Numbered from the stretch's first letter, positions 34,095-43,185 are shown. The stretch: DNA of 64,000 nucleotides from Cupriavidus consociatus (GCF_017814975.1 NZ_JAGIQA010000003.1:186001-250000); one strand, 5' to 3'. Numbers and translations are program-made. The notes: a model not told the origin generated them from the letters alone.

Positions 34095-34625
34095 ATGCAC
34101 CGCATCCTGCGCACCCTGCTTGCCGCCACCACCATCTTCGCCGCCACCCACGGCGCTCCCGCTGCCGCCGCGGCGGCGGATTTCGGCAAGGCGCCGGAAT
34201 TCACCGGCATCGAGAAATGGCTCAACTCCGAGCCGCTGACCCTTGCCGGATTGCGCGGCAAGGTCGTGCTGGTCGATTTCTGGACCTTCGACTGCATCAA
34301 CTGCATCCGCACCCTGCCCCATGTGCGCCAGTGGTACGACAAATACCGCGACAAGGGGCTGGTGGTGGTCGGCGTGCATACGCCCGAGTTCGGCTACGAA
34401 AAGTCCACTGCCAATGTCCAGGCCGCGATCAAGCGCTTCGATATCCGCTACCCGGTGGCGCAGGACAACATGTACGCCACCTGGAATGCCTGGCGCAACC
34501 AGTACTGGCCGGCGCTGTATCTCGTCGATGCCAACGGCAATGTCATCTACAAGCACTTCGGCGAAGGCAACTATGCCCAGACCGAAGCGGCCATCCAGAA
34601 GGCCTTGGCCGACGCCAGGCCCTGA
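34095..34625 (+). CDS. Exported TlpA-like thioredoxin-fold protein
   Basis: A 176-residue periplasmic thioredoxin-fold protein. A signal peptide (LRTLLAATTIFAATHGAPAAA) is followed by the mature domain with VVLVDFWTFDCINCIRTLPHVRQWYDKYRDKGLVVVGVHTPEF. The active site Cys67-Ile-Asn-Cys70 is preceded by Asp rather than Trp-Cys-Gly-Pro. The cis-Pro loop is NQYWPALYLVDANG. This fits the DipZ C-terminal/TlpA-like group that receives electrons from a CcdA-type partner, encoded 60 bases upstream. The client protein is unknown. Confidence 0.9.
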   Translation: MHRILRTLLAATTIFAATHGAPAAAAAADFGKAPEFTGIEKWLNSEPLTLAGLRGKVVLVDFWTFDCINCIRTLPHVRQWYDKYRDKGLVVVGVHTPEFGYEKSTANVQAAIKRFDIRYPVAQDNMYATWNAWRNQYWPALYLVDANGNVIYKHFGEGNYAQTEAAIQKALADARP

Positions 34626-34632
34626 CCCCGGC

Positions 34633-34674
34633 GGCGCGCGCTCGCGCGCCTGTTGAGAATCGCCCCTCGGGGCG
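34633..34674. terminator. Two adjacent GC stem-loops between convergent genes
   Basis: GGCGCGC/GCGCGCC with a GCTC loop (34633-34650) and CGCCCC-TC-GGGGCG (34661-34674) follow the thioredoxin-like gene. Neither has a T-run, so termination is possible but not clear. Confidence 0.4.
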
Positions 34675-34713
34675 CTCATTGCCGGCTGCCGCTGCGCGCG
34701 GCACCGTGCCCGG

Positions 34714-35373
34714 CTAGCGCCGCTGCGCGCCCGCCGTCGGGGGCAACTTCAGCAGCGGATACGGGTTGATCGCACCCCCGGCGGCATAGATGCCGTAGTG
34801 CAGGTGCGGGGGCGTGCCGCGGGCGTTGCCGGTGGTGCCGACGTAGCCAAGCACCGTGCCCGGCGCCACGATATCGCCCGCGCGTATCGCCGCGTAGCCG
34901 TCAAGGTGCGCGTAGTAATGCATCTGCCGACCCGGTCCCATCACCCAGACCACCTTGCCGCCGAGCGAATTGGTGCCGACGCGCGAGACGATGCCTTCGG
35001 TGGCCGACAGCACCGGCCGGCCGCGCGGCGCGAAGACGTCGATGCCCTCGTGCTTGCGCCCGCCGGAGCGCGCGCCATGCCACGTGTCGCGCAACGCGCG
35101 CGCGGCGACGCCTTGCACCGGGACCGGCAGCGCGGTTGGCGCCGGACGGGCCGCCAGCCGCGCAGCGTAGATGGCTCGTTCCAGCTTGGGCTGCAGCCAT
35201 GGCCAGGCGGCCCACAGGATTGCCGCCGCCACCGCCGGCCCGACCAGGCGACCGAACACACCAGCGAACAGCGGGCGGCGGCGCGGCGCATCGCCGTACC
35301 GCTCCGATGCGGGCGATGCGGGCGATGTGGACGGGTCCGGAGCCGCTCCGCGATGGGGATCGAATTGAGGCAT
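34714..35373 (-). CDS. M23-family membrane-anchored metallopeptidase
   Basis: A 219-residue LytM-type peptidase that probably cuts peptidoglycan cross-links or activates amidases. A proline/serine-rich N-terminus precedes one hydrophobic anchor (VGPAVAAAILWAAWPWL). The catalytic domain has the zinc ligands HEGIDVF (His and Asp) and HLHYG (HxH), the GTVLGYVGTTGNARGTPP loop and IRAGDIVAPG, all intact. I favour the ATG at 35373; another in-frame ATG at 35469 would add 32 residues with no family match. It converges on the thioredoxin-like gene and is divergent from the zf-TFIIB gene. Confidence 0.85.
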   Translation of the reverse strand: MPQFDPHRGAAPDPSTSPASPASERYGDAPRRRPLFAGVFGRLVGPAVAAAILWAAWPWLQPKLERAIYAARLAARPAPTALPVPVQGVAARALRDTWHGARSGGRKHEGIDVFAPRGRPVLSATEGIVSRVGTNSLGGKVVWVMGPGRQMHYYAHLDGYAAIRAGDIVAPGTVLGYVGTTGNARGTPPHLHYGIYAAGGAINPYPLLKLPPTAGAQRR

Positions 35374-35521
35374 ATCCGCTTCGACGGCGGCGCGGCTGAC
35401 AAATTCCGCATGCCGCCATGTGGCGCGCGCGTCGCTGTGCAGTTTGGCTGATGCACACTGGCGAACCATTGCAGGGCGGGCCGGTCATACCTCACCTTAT
35501 CGACAGCAACGAGGAGAAGGC

Positions 35522-35845
35522 ATGGATTGTCCGGTCTGCCCGCAAACGCAACTGGTGATGTCCGAAAGACAAGGCATCGAAATCGACTATTGCCCGAAAT
35601 GCCGCGGCGTCTGGCTGGATCGCGGCGAACTCGACAAGATCCTGGAGCGTTCCATCGCCGCGGCGCCCGCGGCACCCTCACCTCAGCCCGTGGCCCCGGC
35701 AGCGCAGCCCCAGCAGGGCTACGGCGACCGGGACCGTGGCCATGAATGGGGCCGCCCTCGAGACCATGACCGGGACCGCTACTACGACGAACGCCAGCAG
35801 AAGCACTATCGCAAGAAGAGCATCTGGCACGAGCTGTTCGACTGA
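35522..35845 (+). CDS. zf-TFIIB zinc-ribbon protein
   Basis: A 107-residue protein with one zinc ribbon at residues 3-31 (CPVC...CPKC), the pattern MDCPVC...IEIDYCPKCRGVWLDRGELDKIL of the zf-TFIIB family, followed by a Pro/Ala linker and a tail very rich in Arg, Asp, His and Tyr (DRDRGHEWGRPRDHDRDRYYDERQQKHYRKK). The tail looks disordered and could bind nucleic acid or metal. The family has no established function. A strong GAGGAGAAGG ribosome site precedes the ATG. Confidence 0.9.
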   Translation: MDCPVCPQTQLVMSERQGIEIDYCPKCRGVWLDRGELDKILERSIAAAPAAPSPQPVAPAAQPQQGYGDRDRGHEWGRPRDHDRDRYYDERQQKHYRKKSIWHELFD

Positions 35846-35916
35846 ACGGCGGCTGCGCGCAATGCCGCGCATCACCACGATCGCCGCGCATTGCCCCGAA
35901 TACACCGGCGATCCCG

Positions 35917-37602
35917 CTATCCCTTGCGCCGCCGGCGCGCAATCTCCGCCGCCGCGTCGCGCAGTTCCGGCGGCAGCGCGCGGATCTCCGCCGCAAAGAA
36001 CGCCCGCTCGGCCGCGCGCAGCGCGGGTAACTGCGCTGCCAGCCGCTCCACCGCCGCGCAGGCTTTTGCCGTTGCGCCTTGCTCGTGTGTCAGGTACCAG
36101 GCCGACTCCAGCAACAGGTTGGCCAGCTGCAACGGCCCCAGGCTGACATGCCCTGCGTCGTGGTCCTCAAGCGCAAAGGCGGCCACCACAGACCAGCGCA
36201 CGAAACCCTTGGCCGGAGCAAACGGCGCGTGGAAGGGACGTAGCGCATCAATGGCATCGGCTACGGACATCGGGCGCTGGCGGCGAAAGGCCGCCACGCT
36301 TTCCCCTCCCCTGCCCTCGCCGGCATCGCCAGGCGCATCCGGCCCGCAACTGCCGCGCGCGATGCGCAACAGGAAGATCGCGTTCCACGCGGTGCCCCCG
36401 CCCACCCCGAAGCGGTCGCAGATCCATTCCGACAACCCCAGCCAGCGCATCGCCTGCCGCTGCACCGCGCCGGCCTCGCGCGCGCGGCCGGGATCGACCA
36501 GCCCATGGCGCCAGAACAGCCACAGGCACAGGCCGATATTGGCCGCGGCATGCTGCACGGCGTCGACGGAATCGGCTTCGTAACCGGCTTGCAACGCTGC
36601 CGCGAAGGCATCGAGGGCACGCTGCGCCGACAGCGCCGGCGCCACGCTGCCGGCGCTGTCCTTGCCCATCGCACCGGCCTTGTACAGCAGCCCCTCCAGG
36701 TTCAGCACCTCGAAGCGCAGGCGGGGGTTGTAGCGCACCGCCAGGGATAGCTCCGGGTCCGCACGCAGCACGGCCAGCCCGGCGCCGGCGCCATCGTGGT
36801 CGCCGCGCGTATAGCGGGCCCAGGCGCGCACCACGTGCGCCATCGCCGCGAAGGTCGGCATGGCGGCACCGGGGCTGCCTGCCCGGGACAGCCGGTCAAA
36901 GCGGGCCAACGCGGCGCGGCTCTGCTCGAGGCTGCCGCAGCGGCGCCAGGCCAGGCTTTCCTTCAGCAGTGACAACGCCTGCTGGAACGGATCGCCGGCG
37001 CTGCGCTGCGCCGCGCGGAACGCTTCGGCCACGGCGGTGCCGTGCGCGCCGGCATAGCCGTCCTGCGCGCTGCGCATGGCCTGCGTCAGTTCGCTCCAGA
37101 AGGCCATGTCGCGCATCACGTAGGCCGCGCCGTCCGGCATGCCGGACACTGGCGCCGCCGCGTCGCCAAAGCCCAGCTGCCGCGCCAGCGCCGCCGGCCC
37201 CAGCGTGCGGCCGTGCGCGACGAAGCGCAGCCGCCGACCCTGCGCCGCCGTCATCCAGAACGGTCCGCGGCTGCGCTGCGCGGGGTTGGCCGTCGCCGGA
37301 TCGCGTTGCCGGTCCACGCCCCAGCCCAGCGTCACGCCCCACCGGGCGAAGTCCGCGAAGGCGCGCGATACCAGCATGCGCAGGTTGGCGGCGGCCGGGA
37401 AGGCGCTGCGCACGGCCGCCGCTGTCACATCACCGCCGCTGCGCTGCGCATGCCAGGCGCGCGCCAGCAGCCAGACCGACTGGAAGCGGGCGGGCTCGCC
37501 ATTGACGCGATAGGGGGCGCAGACGTCGACGCAAAGCAAGGCAGCGGACATGGGTTGAAGCAGTAGCGGGCCGGGGGCAGGAGGTGTGTGCAGCGCCGTC
37601 AT
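35917..37602 (-). CDS. Unknown 561-residue protein divergent from the beta-lactamase
   Basis: I do not recognise this Ala- and Arg-rich protein. The first 120 residues (VNGEPARFQSVWLLARAWHAQ, then LRMLVSRAFADFARWG) could form a small winged-helix-like domain. The remainder is predominantly helical with short repeats such as QALSLLKESLAWRRCGSLEQSRAALARFDRLSRAG, which suggests TPR-like helices. There is no signal peptide, no membrane segment and no enzymatic motif. Three starts are possible (37704, 37602, 37551), none with a clear ribosome site; I used 37602. It is divergent from the OXA-type gene, separated by about 120 bases, so a regulatory link is possible but unproven. Confidence 0.65.
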   Translation of the reverse strand: MTALHTPPAPGPLLLQPMSAALLCVDVCAPYRVNGEPARFQSVWLLARAWHAQRSGGDVTAAAVRSAFPAAANLRMLVSRAFADFARWGVTLGWGVDRQRDPATANPAQRSRGPFWMTAAQGRRLRFVAHGRTLGPAALARQLGFGDAAAPVSGMPDGAAYVMRDMAFWSELTQAMRSAQDGYAGAHGTAVAEAFRAAQRSAGDPFQQALSLLKESLAWRRCGSLEQSRAALARFDRLSRAGSPGAAMPTFAAMAHVVRAWARYTRGDHDGAGAGLAVLRADPELSLAVRYNPRLRFEVLNLEGLLYKAGAMGKDSAGSVAPALSAQRALDAFAAALQAGYEADSVDAVQHAAANIGLCLWLFWRHGLVDPGRAREAGAVQRQAMRWLGLSEWICDRFGVGGGTAWNAIFLLRIARGSCGPDAPGDAGEGRGGESVAAFRRQRPMSVADAIDALRPFHAPFAPAKGFVRWSVVAAFALEDHDAGHVSLGPLQLANLLLESAWYLTHEQGATAKACAAVERLAAQLPALRAAERAFFAAEIRALPPELRDAAAEIARRRRKG

Positions 37603-37721
37603 GTTACGCAAGTTACAGCTTGCGCGGTTGGCGTGTTTGGGGCGCTCTCCTATGCTGCGCACCACGGTCCGGGCCCGGATTGCCACCAGAAGATCTCTGT
37701 CCAACCCAACACGCTATTGCC

Positions 37722-38561
37722 ATGCCTATCCGAATCTCACGCTTGCTGTCCCCGATGGCCGTCGGACTTGCCCTGCTCGCTTCCGTCCTGCCCGCCACCG
37801 CCGCACCACAAGCGGCACCGCTCGATGCGGACGCGCTGTTCCGCCAGGCCGGCACCACTGGCACCATCGTCATCCACGACCTGCGCCGCGATCGCGTGCT
37901 GACCTACAACGCTGCGCGCGCGGCCACGCCGTACTCGCCCGCGTCGACCTTCAAGATCATGAACTCGCTGATCGGCCTGGACAGCGGCGCCGTGGCCGAC
38001 ATCGAGCACGACAAGCTGCCGTGGGACGGCAAGGTCTGGCTGGTCGGCGGCAAGGCTGTCCTGCCCGAAGCCTGCAATGCCGACGTGCCGCTGCGCGTGG
38101 CCTTCCCCAACTCATGCGTGCCCGCCTACCAGGCGCTGGCGCGACGGGTCGGCAGCTCGGCCTACCAGCGCTACCTGACCGCCTCGCATTACGGCAATGC
38201 CGACAGCTCGGGACCGGTCGACCGCTTCTGGCTCAATGGCAACCTGCAGATCTCCGCCTACCAGCAGGTCGATTTCCTCAAGGGGCTGGTGCAGCGCACG
38301 CTGCCGTTCTCGCCGGCCGCCTTCGATGGCGTGGACCGGCTGACGGTAATGGAACGCACCGCAGGCTATACGCTGCACGGCAAGACCGGCTGGGCCGATT
38401 CCGCGCAGCCAGCGGTGGGATGGCTGGTGGGATGGGTCGAGCGCGGCGGCGACAACTACCTGTTTGCGCTCAATCTCGACCTGCTCAGACCCGAGCACGC
38501 CAGGGCGCGGATGGAGATCGCGCGCGCGGCGCTGCGGCAGGCGGGAGCGCTGCCGGATTGA
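37722..38561 (+). CDS. blaOXA: Class D (OXA-type) beta-lactamase
   Basis: A 279-residue periplasmic serine beta-lactamase. A signal peptide ends near LPATAAPQA. The four class D motifs are complete: PASTFK (Ser75 and Lys78), SCV (131-133), YGN (157-159) and KTG (221-223). The FWLNGNLQISA segment also fits the class. It would open the beta-lactam ring through acyl-Ser and a carbamylated Lys. Chromosomal OXA enzymes are intrinsic in Ralstonia and Cupriavidus relatives. Whether it acts on carbapenems cannot be told. No integron or insertion sequence is adjacent, so it looks resident. The frame is open upstream, but the signal peptide fixes the ATG at 37722. Confidence 0.95.
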   Translation: MPIRISRLLSPMAVGLALLASVLPATAAPQAAPLDADALFRQAGTTGTIVIHDLRRDRVLTYNAARAATPYSPASTFKIMNSLIGLDSGAVADIEHDKLPWDGKVWLVGGKAVLPEACNADVPLRVAFPNSCVPAYQALARRVGSSAYQRYLTASHYGNADSSGPVDRFWLNGNLQISAYQQVDFLKGLVQRTLPFSPAAFDGVDRLTVMERTAGYTLHGKTGWADSAQPAVGWLVGWVERGGDNYLFALNLDLLRPEHARARMEIARAALRQAGALPD

Positions 38562-38576
38562 TGGGCACCTGACGCG

Positions 38577-38918
38577 CTACGGCACCGTCCCGCCGAGCTG
38601 CCGCAATAGCTTTTTCACGATTTCATCGTGTAGCGCCAGCGCGGCAGCAAGCGTCGGCGCGCCGTAGCTTTCGTTGTCCTCCTCGCCCATGCCAGTCACG
38701 CGGGTCACGAACAGCGGCGCGTCGCCTGATGCCTGTGCCAGTCCGCGAAAGCGCGTGGTCACCACGCCGCCGCTGTCCTGCAGCAGCGTGCGGCGGAACA
38801 CCGGATCGTTTTCGGCCATCCAGCGTTCCCATTCCTCACGTGCCGCCTCCACCGGCCGGTTCTTCAGGTCCAGCACAAAGTAGCGGCTCCAGTGGCCAGT
38901 TTCAGTGCGGGCCTTCAT
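38577..38918 (-). CDS. Small unknown protein
   Basis: A 113-residue soluble protein that I do not recognise. It has KARTETGHWSRYFVLDLKNRPVEAAREEWERWMAENDPVF at the N-terminus, a central VTTRFRGLAQ strand, and a helical C-terminus LAAALALHDEIVKKLLRQLGG. I chose the ATG at 38918 because a GGGGGGAAAG ribosome site lies before it; the longer frame adds 20 residues with no support. It converges on the OXA-type gene with 15 bases between stop codons and is divergent from the fructose repressor gene. Confidence 0.7.
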   Translation of the reverse strand: MKARTETGHWSRYFVLDLKNRPVEAAREEWERWMAENDPVFRRTLLQDSGGVVTTRFRGLAQASGDAPLFVTRVTGMGEEDNESYGAPTLAAALALHDEIVKKLLRQLGGTVP

Positions 38919-39066
38919 CTTTCCCCCCACATTCGGTGGTCCCGTCTCTACGCTAGCCAGCCATGCGCGAGCGCGCAAGCGAAGTGCTCCTTGAGCAGCC
39001 TCACTGCTGCGACAACGTTTCGTCCTGCGGGTTTTCCCGCAGTTGAGTTCTGACGCCGAGTATTCT

Positions 39067-39085
39067 TTAATTCAACATGAATTAA
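39067..39085. promoter_or_regulatory. Candidate FrcR (ROK) operator
   Basis: A perfect 19-bp inverted repeat, TTAATTCA-ACA-TGAATTAA, lies 48 bases before the ATG of the ROK repressor gene, in an AT-rich island. Symmetric AT-rich sites of this size are typical of ROK-family repressors (NagC, Mlc, XylR). It probably gives autoregulation and control of the whole fructose operon by fructose. Confidence 0.65.
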
Positions 39086-39132
39086 TTAATACGCCGACGC
39101 CCACCGCGCGTCGGCCAGAGGACGGAGACAAC

Positions 39133-40395
39133 ATGACCGCATCCAAGGCAGGCCGTGGCGTGAATTCCGCCAGCTTGCGCCTGTACAACGAACGTGCGCT
39201 GCTGTTGGCATTGCGCCGCGCCGGCGAGGCGTCCAAGGCCGATCTGGCGCGGATGGCGCAGCTGACCAACACCGCGGTGGGCAGCATCGTGCAGACCCTG
39301 GCCGACGAAGGCCTGGTCGAGCAGGCCGGGCGCCGCACGGAGGGCCAGCGCGGGCAGCCCGCCAGCCTGATCCGGCTCAAGGCCAAAGGCGCCTTCGGCA
39401 TTGGCGTGAGGCTCGACCGCGGCAGCATCGAGACCGTGATGGTGGACTTTGCCGGCGAACTGCTCGCCAGCCATGCGCATCAGCTGGTCCTGCCCCATCC
39501 CGAGCAGGCGCTGGACCTGGTGCGACGCGATATCGAAGCGATGCGCGCCCGGCTCAGCCCTGGCGAGCAGAAGCGGCTGCTGGGAATCGGCGTGGCGCAG
39601 CCGTATAACCTCGGCGCCTGGCTGCGCGAGCTCGACGTGCAGGGCGAGGATTTCCAGGCGATTTTCCGCGCCTGGGACGAAGCCGACTTCGCCGCGATGC
39701 TCAACGCCGTCACCGGCCTGCCGGTGTTCGGCGAGAACGACGGCACCGCGGCCGCGGTAGCCGAGCTGTTCTACGGGCGCCACCACGCGCAGCATTTCCT
39801 CTATGTGTTCCTCGGCCCGGCCATCGGCGGCGGCGTGGTGCTCAACGGCGACTGCGTGCGCGGCGTTTCCGGCAATGCCGGCGATATCGCCATGATGCCG
39901 GTGCCGCCCAGCACCCTGCCGTCGGCGCCCGCACCCGCCGGCAGGCGGCGCGACCTGCTGTTGTCGCGCGCCTCGCTCAATGCGCTGACGCGCCACCTGC
40001 GCTATCACGGCGTGGCGGTCGACGGCCATGCCGACCTGCAGCGCCAGGCCGAGCTGGGCCACCCGGCGGTGGCGCAATGGATCGACGACTGCGTCGACGC
40101 GCTGGCGCCGGCGCTGCAATCGGCGCTGGCGGTGCTGGACGTGCCGCTGGTGATCTTCGACGCAGACATCGACGGCGGGCTGGTGCCGGCCCTGATCGAG
40201 CGGCTGCAGCAGGCCCTGAACGACAGCGCCCCTGAAGCGCGCATCCCCGCCAACGTGGTGCGTGGCTGCTTTGGCGCCAACGCCGGTGCGGTCGGCGCTG
40301 CGTCGCTGCCGATGTTCATGAACTTCTCGCCGCGTGCCGAACTGCTCAAGGGCGCTTCGGCCATCGTCCCGGAGGCCAGCCATGCCATGGTCTGA
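39133..40395 (+). CDS. frcR: ROK-family repressor of the fructose operon
   Basis: A 420-residue ROK regulator: winged helix at about 15-75 ([35 protein letters not shown]) and a sugar-kinase-like effector domain with [17 protein letters not shown] and [15 protein letters not shown]. The ROK zinc motif (CxCGxxGC) expected after the GNAGDI segment is absent; a Pro/Ala stretch takes its place. The start at 39133 leaves the candidate operator outside the coding region. The stop overlaps the ATPase gene by 14 bases, so translation is coupled. By neighbours it is the fructose-responsive repressor of the ABC transporter, zwf, pgi and kinase genes, as in the C. necator frc locus. Confidence 0.9.
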   Translation: MTASKAGRGVNSASLRLYNERALLLALRRAGEASKADLARMAQLTNTAVGSIVQTLADEGLVEQAGRRTEGQRGQPASLIRLKAKGAFGIGVRLDRGSIETVMVDFAGELLASHAHQLVLPHPEQALDLVRRDIEAMRARLSPGEQKRLLGIGVAQPYNLGAWLRELDVQGEDFQAIFRAWDEADFAAMLNAVTGLPVFGENDGTAAAVAELFYGRHHAQHFLYVFLGPAIGGGVVLNGDCVRGVSGNAGDIAMMPVPPSTLPSAPAPAGRRRDLLLSRASLNALTRHLRYHGVAVDGHADLQRQAELGHPAVAQWIDDCVDALAPALQSALAVLDVPLVIFDADIDGGLVPALIERLQQALNDSAPEARIPANVVRGCFGANAGAVGAASLPMFMNFSPRAELLKGASAIVPEASHAMV

Positions 40396-41977
40396 ACCAT
40401 CGCGCACCCAGTCCACGCCGCAGCACCCCCATGCCGCCGCCGCTGCCGCGCCGCTGCTGGCGCTGCGCAATATCTCCAAGACGTTTCCCGGCGTGAAGGC
40501 GCTCAGCAATGTGCAGCTGACCGTCTACGCGGGCGAAGTCCATGCGCTGATGGGCGAGAACGGCGCCGGCAAGTCGACATTGATGAAGATCCTGTCCGGC
40601 GCCTACACCGCCGATCCCGGCGCCGAGTGCCGCATCGCCGGCGAGCCGGTCGCTTTCGGCGGCCCGGCCGCCGCACGCGAGCATGGCATCGCGGTGATCT
40701 ACCAGGAGCTGAGCCTGGCGCCGAACCTGAGCGTGGCCGAGAACATCTACCTCGGCCGGCATCTGCACCGCCATGGCATGGTCGACCGCGCCGCGATGGC
40801 CAGCGCGTGCGAAGCCACGCTGGCACGGCTCGGCGCCGACTTCACGGCGGTCACGCCGGTGCACACGCTGTCGATCGCGCAGCGCCAGCTGGTCGAGATT
40901 GCGCGCGCGGTGCATTTCGAGACGCGCATCCTGGTGATGGACGAGCCCACCACGCCGCTGTCCACGCGCGAGACCGACCGGCTGTTCGCGCTGATCCGCC
41001 AGTTGCGTGCCGAAGGCATGGCGATCATCTATATCAGCCATCGCATGGCCGAGATCGACGAGCTGGCCGATCGCGTCACGGTGCTGCGCGACGGCTGCTT
41101 CGTCGGCACGCTGGAGCGCGACAACCTGACCCAGGCCGCGCTGGTCAAAATGATGGTGGGCCGCGACCTGTCCGGTTTCTACACCAAGACCCATGGCGAG
41201 GCTCGCCAGGGCGAGATCATGCTGTCGGTGCGCAATATGTCAGATGGCCGGCGCGTGCTGCCGTGCAGCTTCGACCTGCGCGCCGGCGAAGTACTGGGGC
41301 TGGCCGGCCTGGTCGGCGCCGGCCGTACCGAGCTGGCGCGGCTGATCTTCGGCGCCGATGCGCGCAGCGGCGGTGCGGTGTTCGTCGCCGGCACGCCGCT
41401 GGCAATTTCGAGCCCGCGCCAGGCCATCGACGCCGGCATCGCCTACCTGACCGAGGACCGCAAGCTGCAGGGACTGTTCCTGGACCAGAGCGTGCACGAG
41501 AACATCAATCTGATCGTGGCGGCCCGCGACGCGCTGCGCGGCGGCCGGCTCAACCGCGCCAGCGCCCGCCAGCGCACCACGCAGGCGATCCGCTCGCTCG
41601 CAATCCGCGTGGCACACCCGCAGGTCAACGTGGGCGCGCTATCGGGGGGCAACCAGCAGAAGGTGATGCTGTCGCGGCTGCTGGAAACGCGGCCGCGCGT
41701 GCTGATCCTGGATGAGCCGACGCGCGGCGTAGATATCGGCGCCAAGGCGGAAATCTACCGGCTGGTGGACGAGCTGGCCCGTTCTGGCGTCGCGGTGCTG
41801 CTGATTTCCAGCGAGTTGCCGGAGGTGGTCGGCCTGTGCGACCGAGTGCTGGTGATGCGAGAAGGCGAGCTGGTCGGCGAAGTGGCCGGCTGTGCCGATG
41901 CGGCAGGAATGCAGGAGCGGATCATCGCGCTGGCGACGGGCGCGGGTGGGGACATTCAACACACCACACTGCATTGA
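40382..41977 (+). CDS. frcA: Fructose ABC transporter ATPase FrcA
   Basis: A 531-residue dual ABC ATPase of the carbohydrate uptake class CUT2 (RbsA/XylG type). Domain 1 has Walker [11 protein letters not shown] (about 57-66) and Walker [13 protein letters not shown]. Domain 2 has the usual degenerate Walker [11 protein letters not shown], signature [10 protein letters not shown] and Walker [11 protein letters not shown]. The second signature is intact while the first domain carries [11 protein letters not shown], normal for the class. It couples ATP to uptake through the FrcC permease. The first codon lies in the end of frcR. A 150-base gap with a REP-like stem-loop separates it from frcC. 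Confidence 0.93.
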   Translation: MPWSEPSRTQSTPQHPHAAAAAAPLLALRNISKTFPGVKALSNVQLTVYAGEVHALMGENGAGKSTLMKILSGAYTADPGAECRIAGEPVAFGGPAAAREHGIAVIYQELSLAPNLSVAENIYLGRHLHRHGMVDRAAMASACEATLARLGADFTAVTPVHTLSIAQRQLVEIARAVHFETRILVMDEPTTPLSTRETDRLFALIRQLRAEGMAIIYISHRMAEIDELADRVTVLRDGCFVGTLERDNLTQAALVKMMVGRDLSGFYTKTHGEARQGEIMLSVRNMSDGRRVLPCSFDLRAGEVLGLAGLVGAGRTELARLIFGADARSGGAVFVAGTPLAISSPRQAIDAGIAYLTEDRKLQGLFLDQSVHENINLIVAARDALRGGRLNRASARQRTTQAIRSLAIRVAHPQVNVGALSGGNQQKVMLSRLLETRPRVLILDEPTRGVDIGAKAEIYRLVDELARSGVAVLLISSELPEVVGLCDRVLVMREGELVGEVAGCADAAGMQERIIALATGAGGDIQHTTLH

Positions 41978-41988
41978 TGATGCATGCG

Positions 41989-42028
41989 GCTTGCGCCCCG
42001 CTCCCGCAAGCGGGAGAGGGGCGCAAGC
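41989..42028. repeat. REP-like palindromic stem-loop between frcA and frcC
   Basis: An 11-bp outer stem (GCTTGCGCCCC at 41989-41999 with GGGGCGCAAGC at 42018-42028) continues, after one mismatch, into a CTCCCGC/GCGGGAG inner stem. Similar CTCTCCCGC-rich palindromes recur in beta-proteobacterial genomes. Here it may protect the frcA message or tune downstream expression. Confidence 0.7.
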
Positions 42029-42127
42029 AATCAGCTTGACATCGCCACCGCCACCGCCACCGCCAGCAAATAAAACGCAGTACGCAAGTCGGCCCACGCA
42101 GGCACGACATTCCGAAAAGGAGACACC

Positions 42128-43159
42128 ATGCGCAACCCCTTCCACCCCACCGCCCACGCCACTGCCGCGGCCGCCCCATCCACCGGCCCCGCCCTGCCCG
42201 GCGCGGCCGGCCGCGCGACCACGCAGGAACGCCTGCGCGCGCTCGGCATGCTGCCGGTGCTGGTGCTGCTCTGCTTCGGCTTCACGCTGCTGACCGACAA
42301 CTTCGCCAGCCTGCAGAACCTGTCGATCATCGCGCAGCAGGCGTCGATCAACCTGGTGCTGGCGGCGGGCATGACCTTTGTGATCCTGACCGGCGGCATC
42401 GACCTGTCGGTGGGCTCGATCCTGTCGGTGTCCGCGGTGGTGGCGATGCTGGTATCGCTGATACCGCAGCTGGCGGCGCTGAGCGTGCCGGCGGCGCTGC
42501 TGTGCGGGCTGCTGTTCGGCCTGGTCAACGGCGCGCTGATCGCATTCATGAAGCTGCCCCCGTTCATCGTCACGCTGGGCAGCCTGACCGCGGTGCGCGG
42601 CCTGGCCCGGCTGGTGGGCAATGACAGCACCGTCTACAACCCCGACATCTCCTTTGCCTTCATCGGCAACGGCGACCTGCTGGGCGTGCCCTGGCTGGTG
42701 GTGATCGCGGCGGCGGTGGTGGCGGTGTCGTGGCTGGTGCTGCGCCGCACGGTGCTGGGCCTGCAGATCTACGCAGTCGGCGGCAATGCCGAGGCGGCGC
42801 GGCTGTCAGGAATCAAGGTCTGGGTGGTGCTGCTGTTCGTCTATGCCGTGTCCGGGCTGCTGTCGGGACTGGGCGGCGTCATGTCGGCGTCGCGGCTGTA
42901 CGCGGCCAACGGCCTGCAGCTGGGCCAGTCCTATGAGCTCGATGCCATCGCCGCGGTGATCCTGGGCGGCACCAGCTTCGTCGGCGGGGTCGGTTCGATC
43001 GCCGGCACGCTGGTGGGCGCGCTGATTATCGCGGTGCTGTCCAACGGGCTGATCCTGCTGGGTGTGTCGGATATCTGGCAATACATCATCAAGGGGCTGG
43101 TCATCATCGGCGCGGTGGCGCTGGACCGCTACCGGCAGAAGGGCTCGGCGCGGACCTGA
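42128..43159 (+). CDS. frcC: Fructose ABC transporter permease FrcC
   Basis: A 343-residue CUT2-class inner-membrane permease (RbsC type) with about ten hydrophobic helices. The helix blocks LVLAAGMTFVILTGGIDLSVGSILSVSAVVAML, FIVTLGSLTAVRGLARLVGNDSTVYN and AAVILGGTSFVGGVGSIAGTLVGALIIAVLSNGLILLGVS are typical, including the EAA-like cytoplasmic loop in GNAEAARLSGIKV. It carries fructose with FrcA and FrcB; substrate assignment rests on the neighbouring genes. A hexanucleotide GCCACC run at about 42043-42066 lies just upstream, and AAAAGGAGAC is the ribosome site. Confidence 0.93.
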   Translation: MRNPFHPTAHATAAAAPSTGPALPGAAGRATTQERLRALGMLPVLVLLCFGFTLLTDNFASLQNLSIIAQQASINLVLAAGMTFVILTGGIDLSVGSILSVSAVVAMLVSLIPQLAALSVPAALLCGLLFGLVNGALIAFMKLPPFIVTLGSLTAVRGLARLVGNDSTVYNPDISFAFIGNGDLLGVPWLVVIAAAVVAVSWLVLRRTVLGLQIYAVGGNAEAARLSGIKVWVVLLFVYAVSGLLSGLGGVMSASRLYAANGLQLGQSYELDAIAAVILGGTSFVGGVGSIAGTLVGALIIAVLSNGLILLGVSDIWQYIIKGLVIIGAVALDRYRQKGSART

Positions 43160-43185
43160 GCCACGCACTGACAGGAGACAGATCG

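Noticed and set aside
42043-42066. GCCACC hexamer run upstream of frcC, first taken for a CRISPR-like or satellite repeat.
   Set aside because: Only about four units, no spacers and no cas genes; a short simple repeat in a leader.
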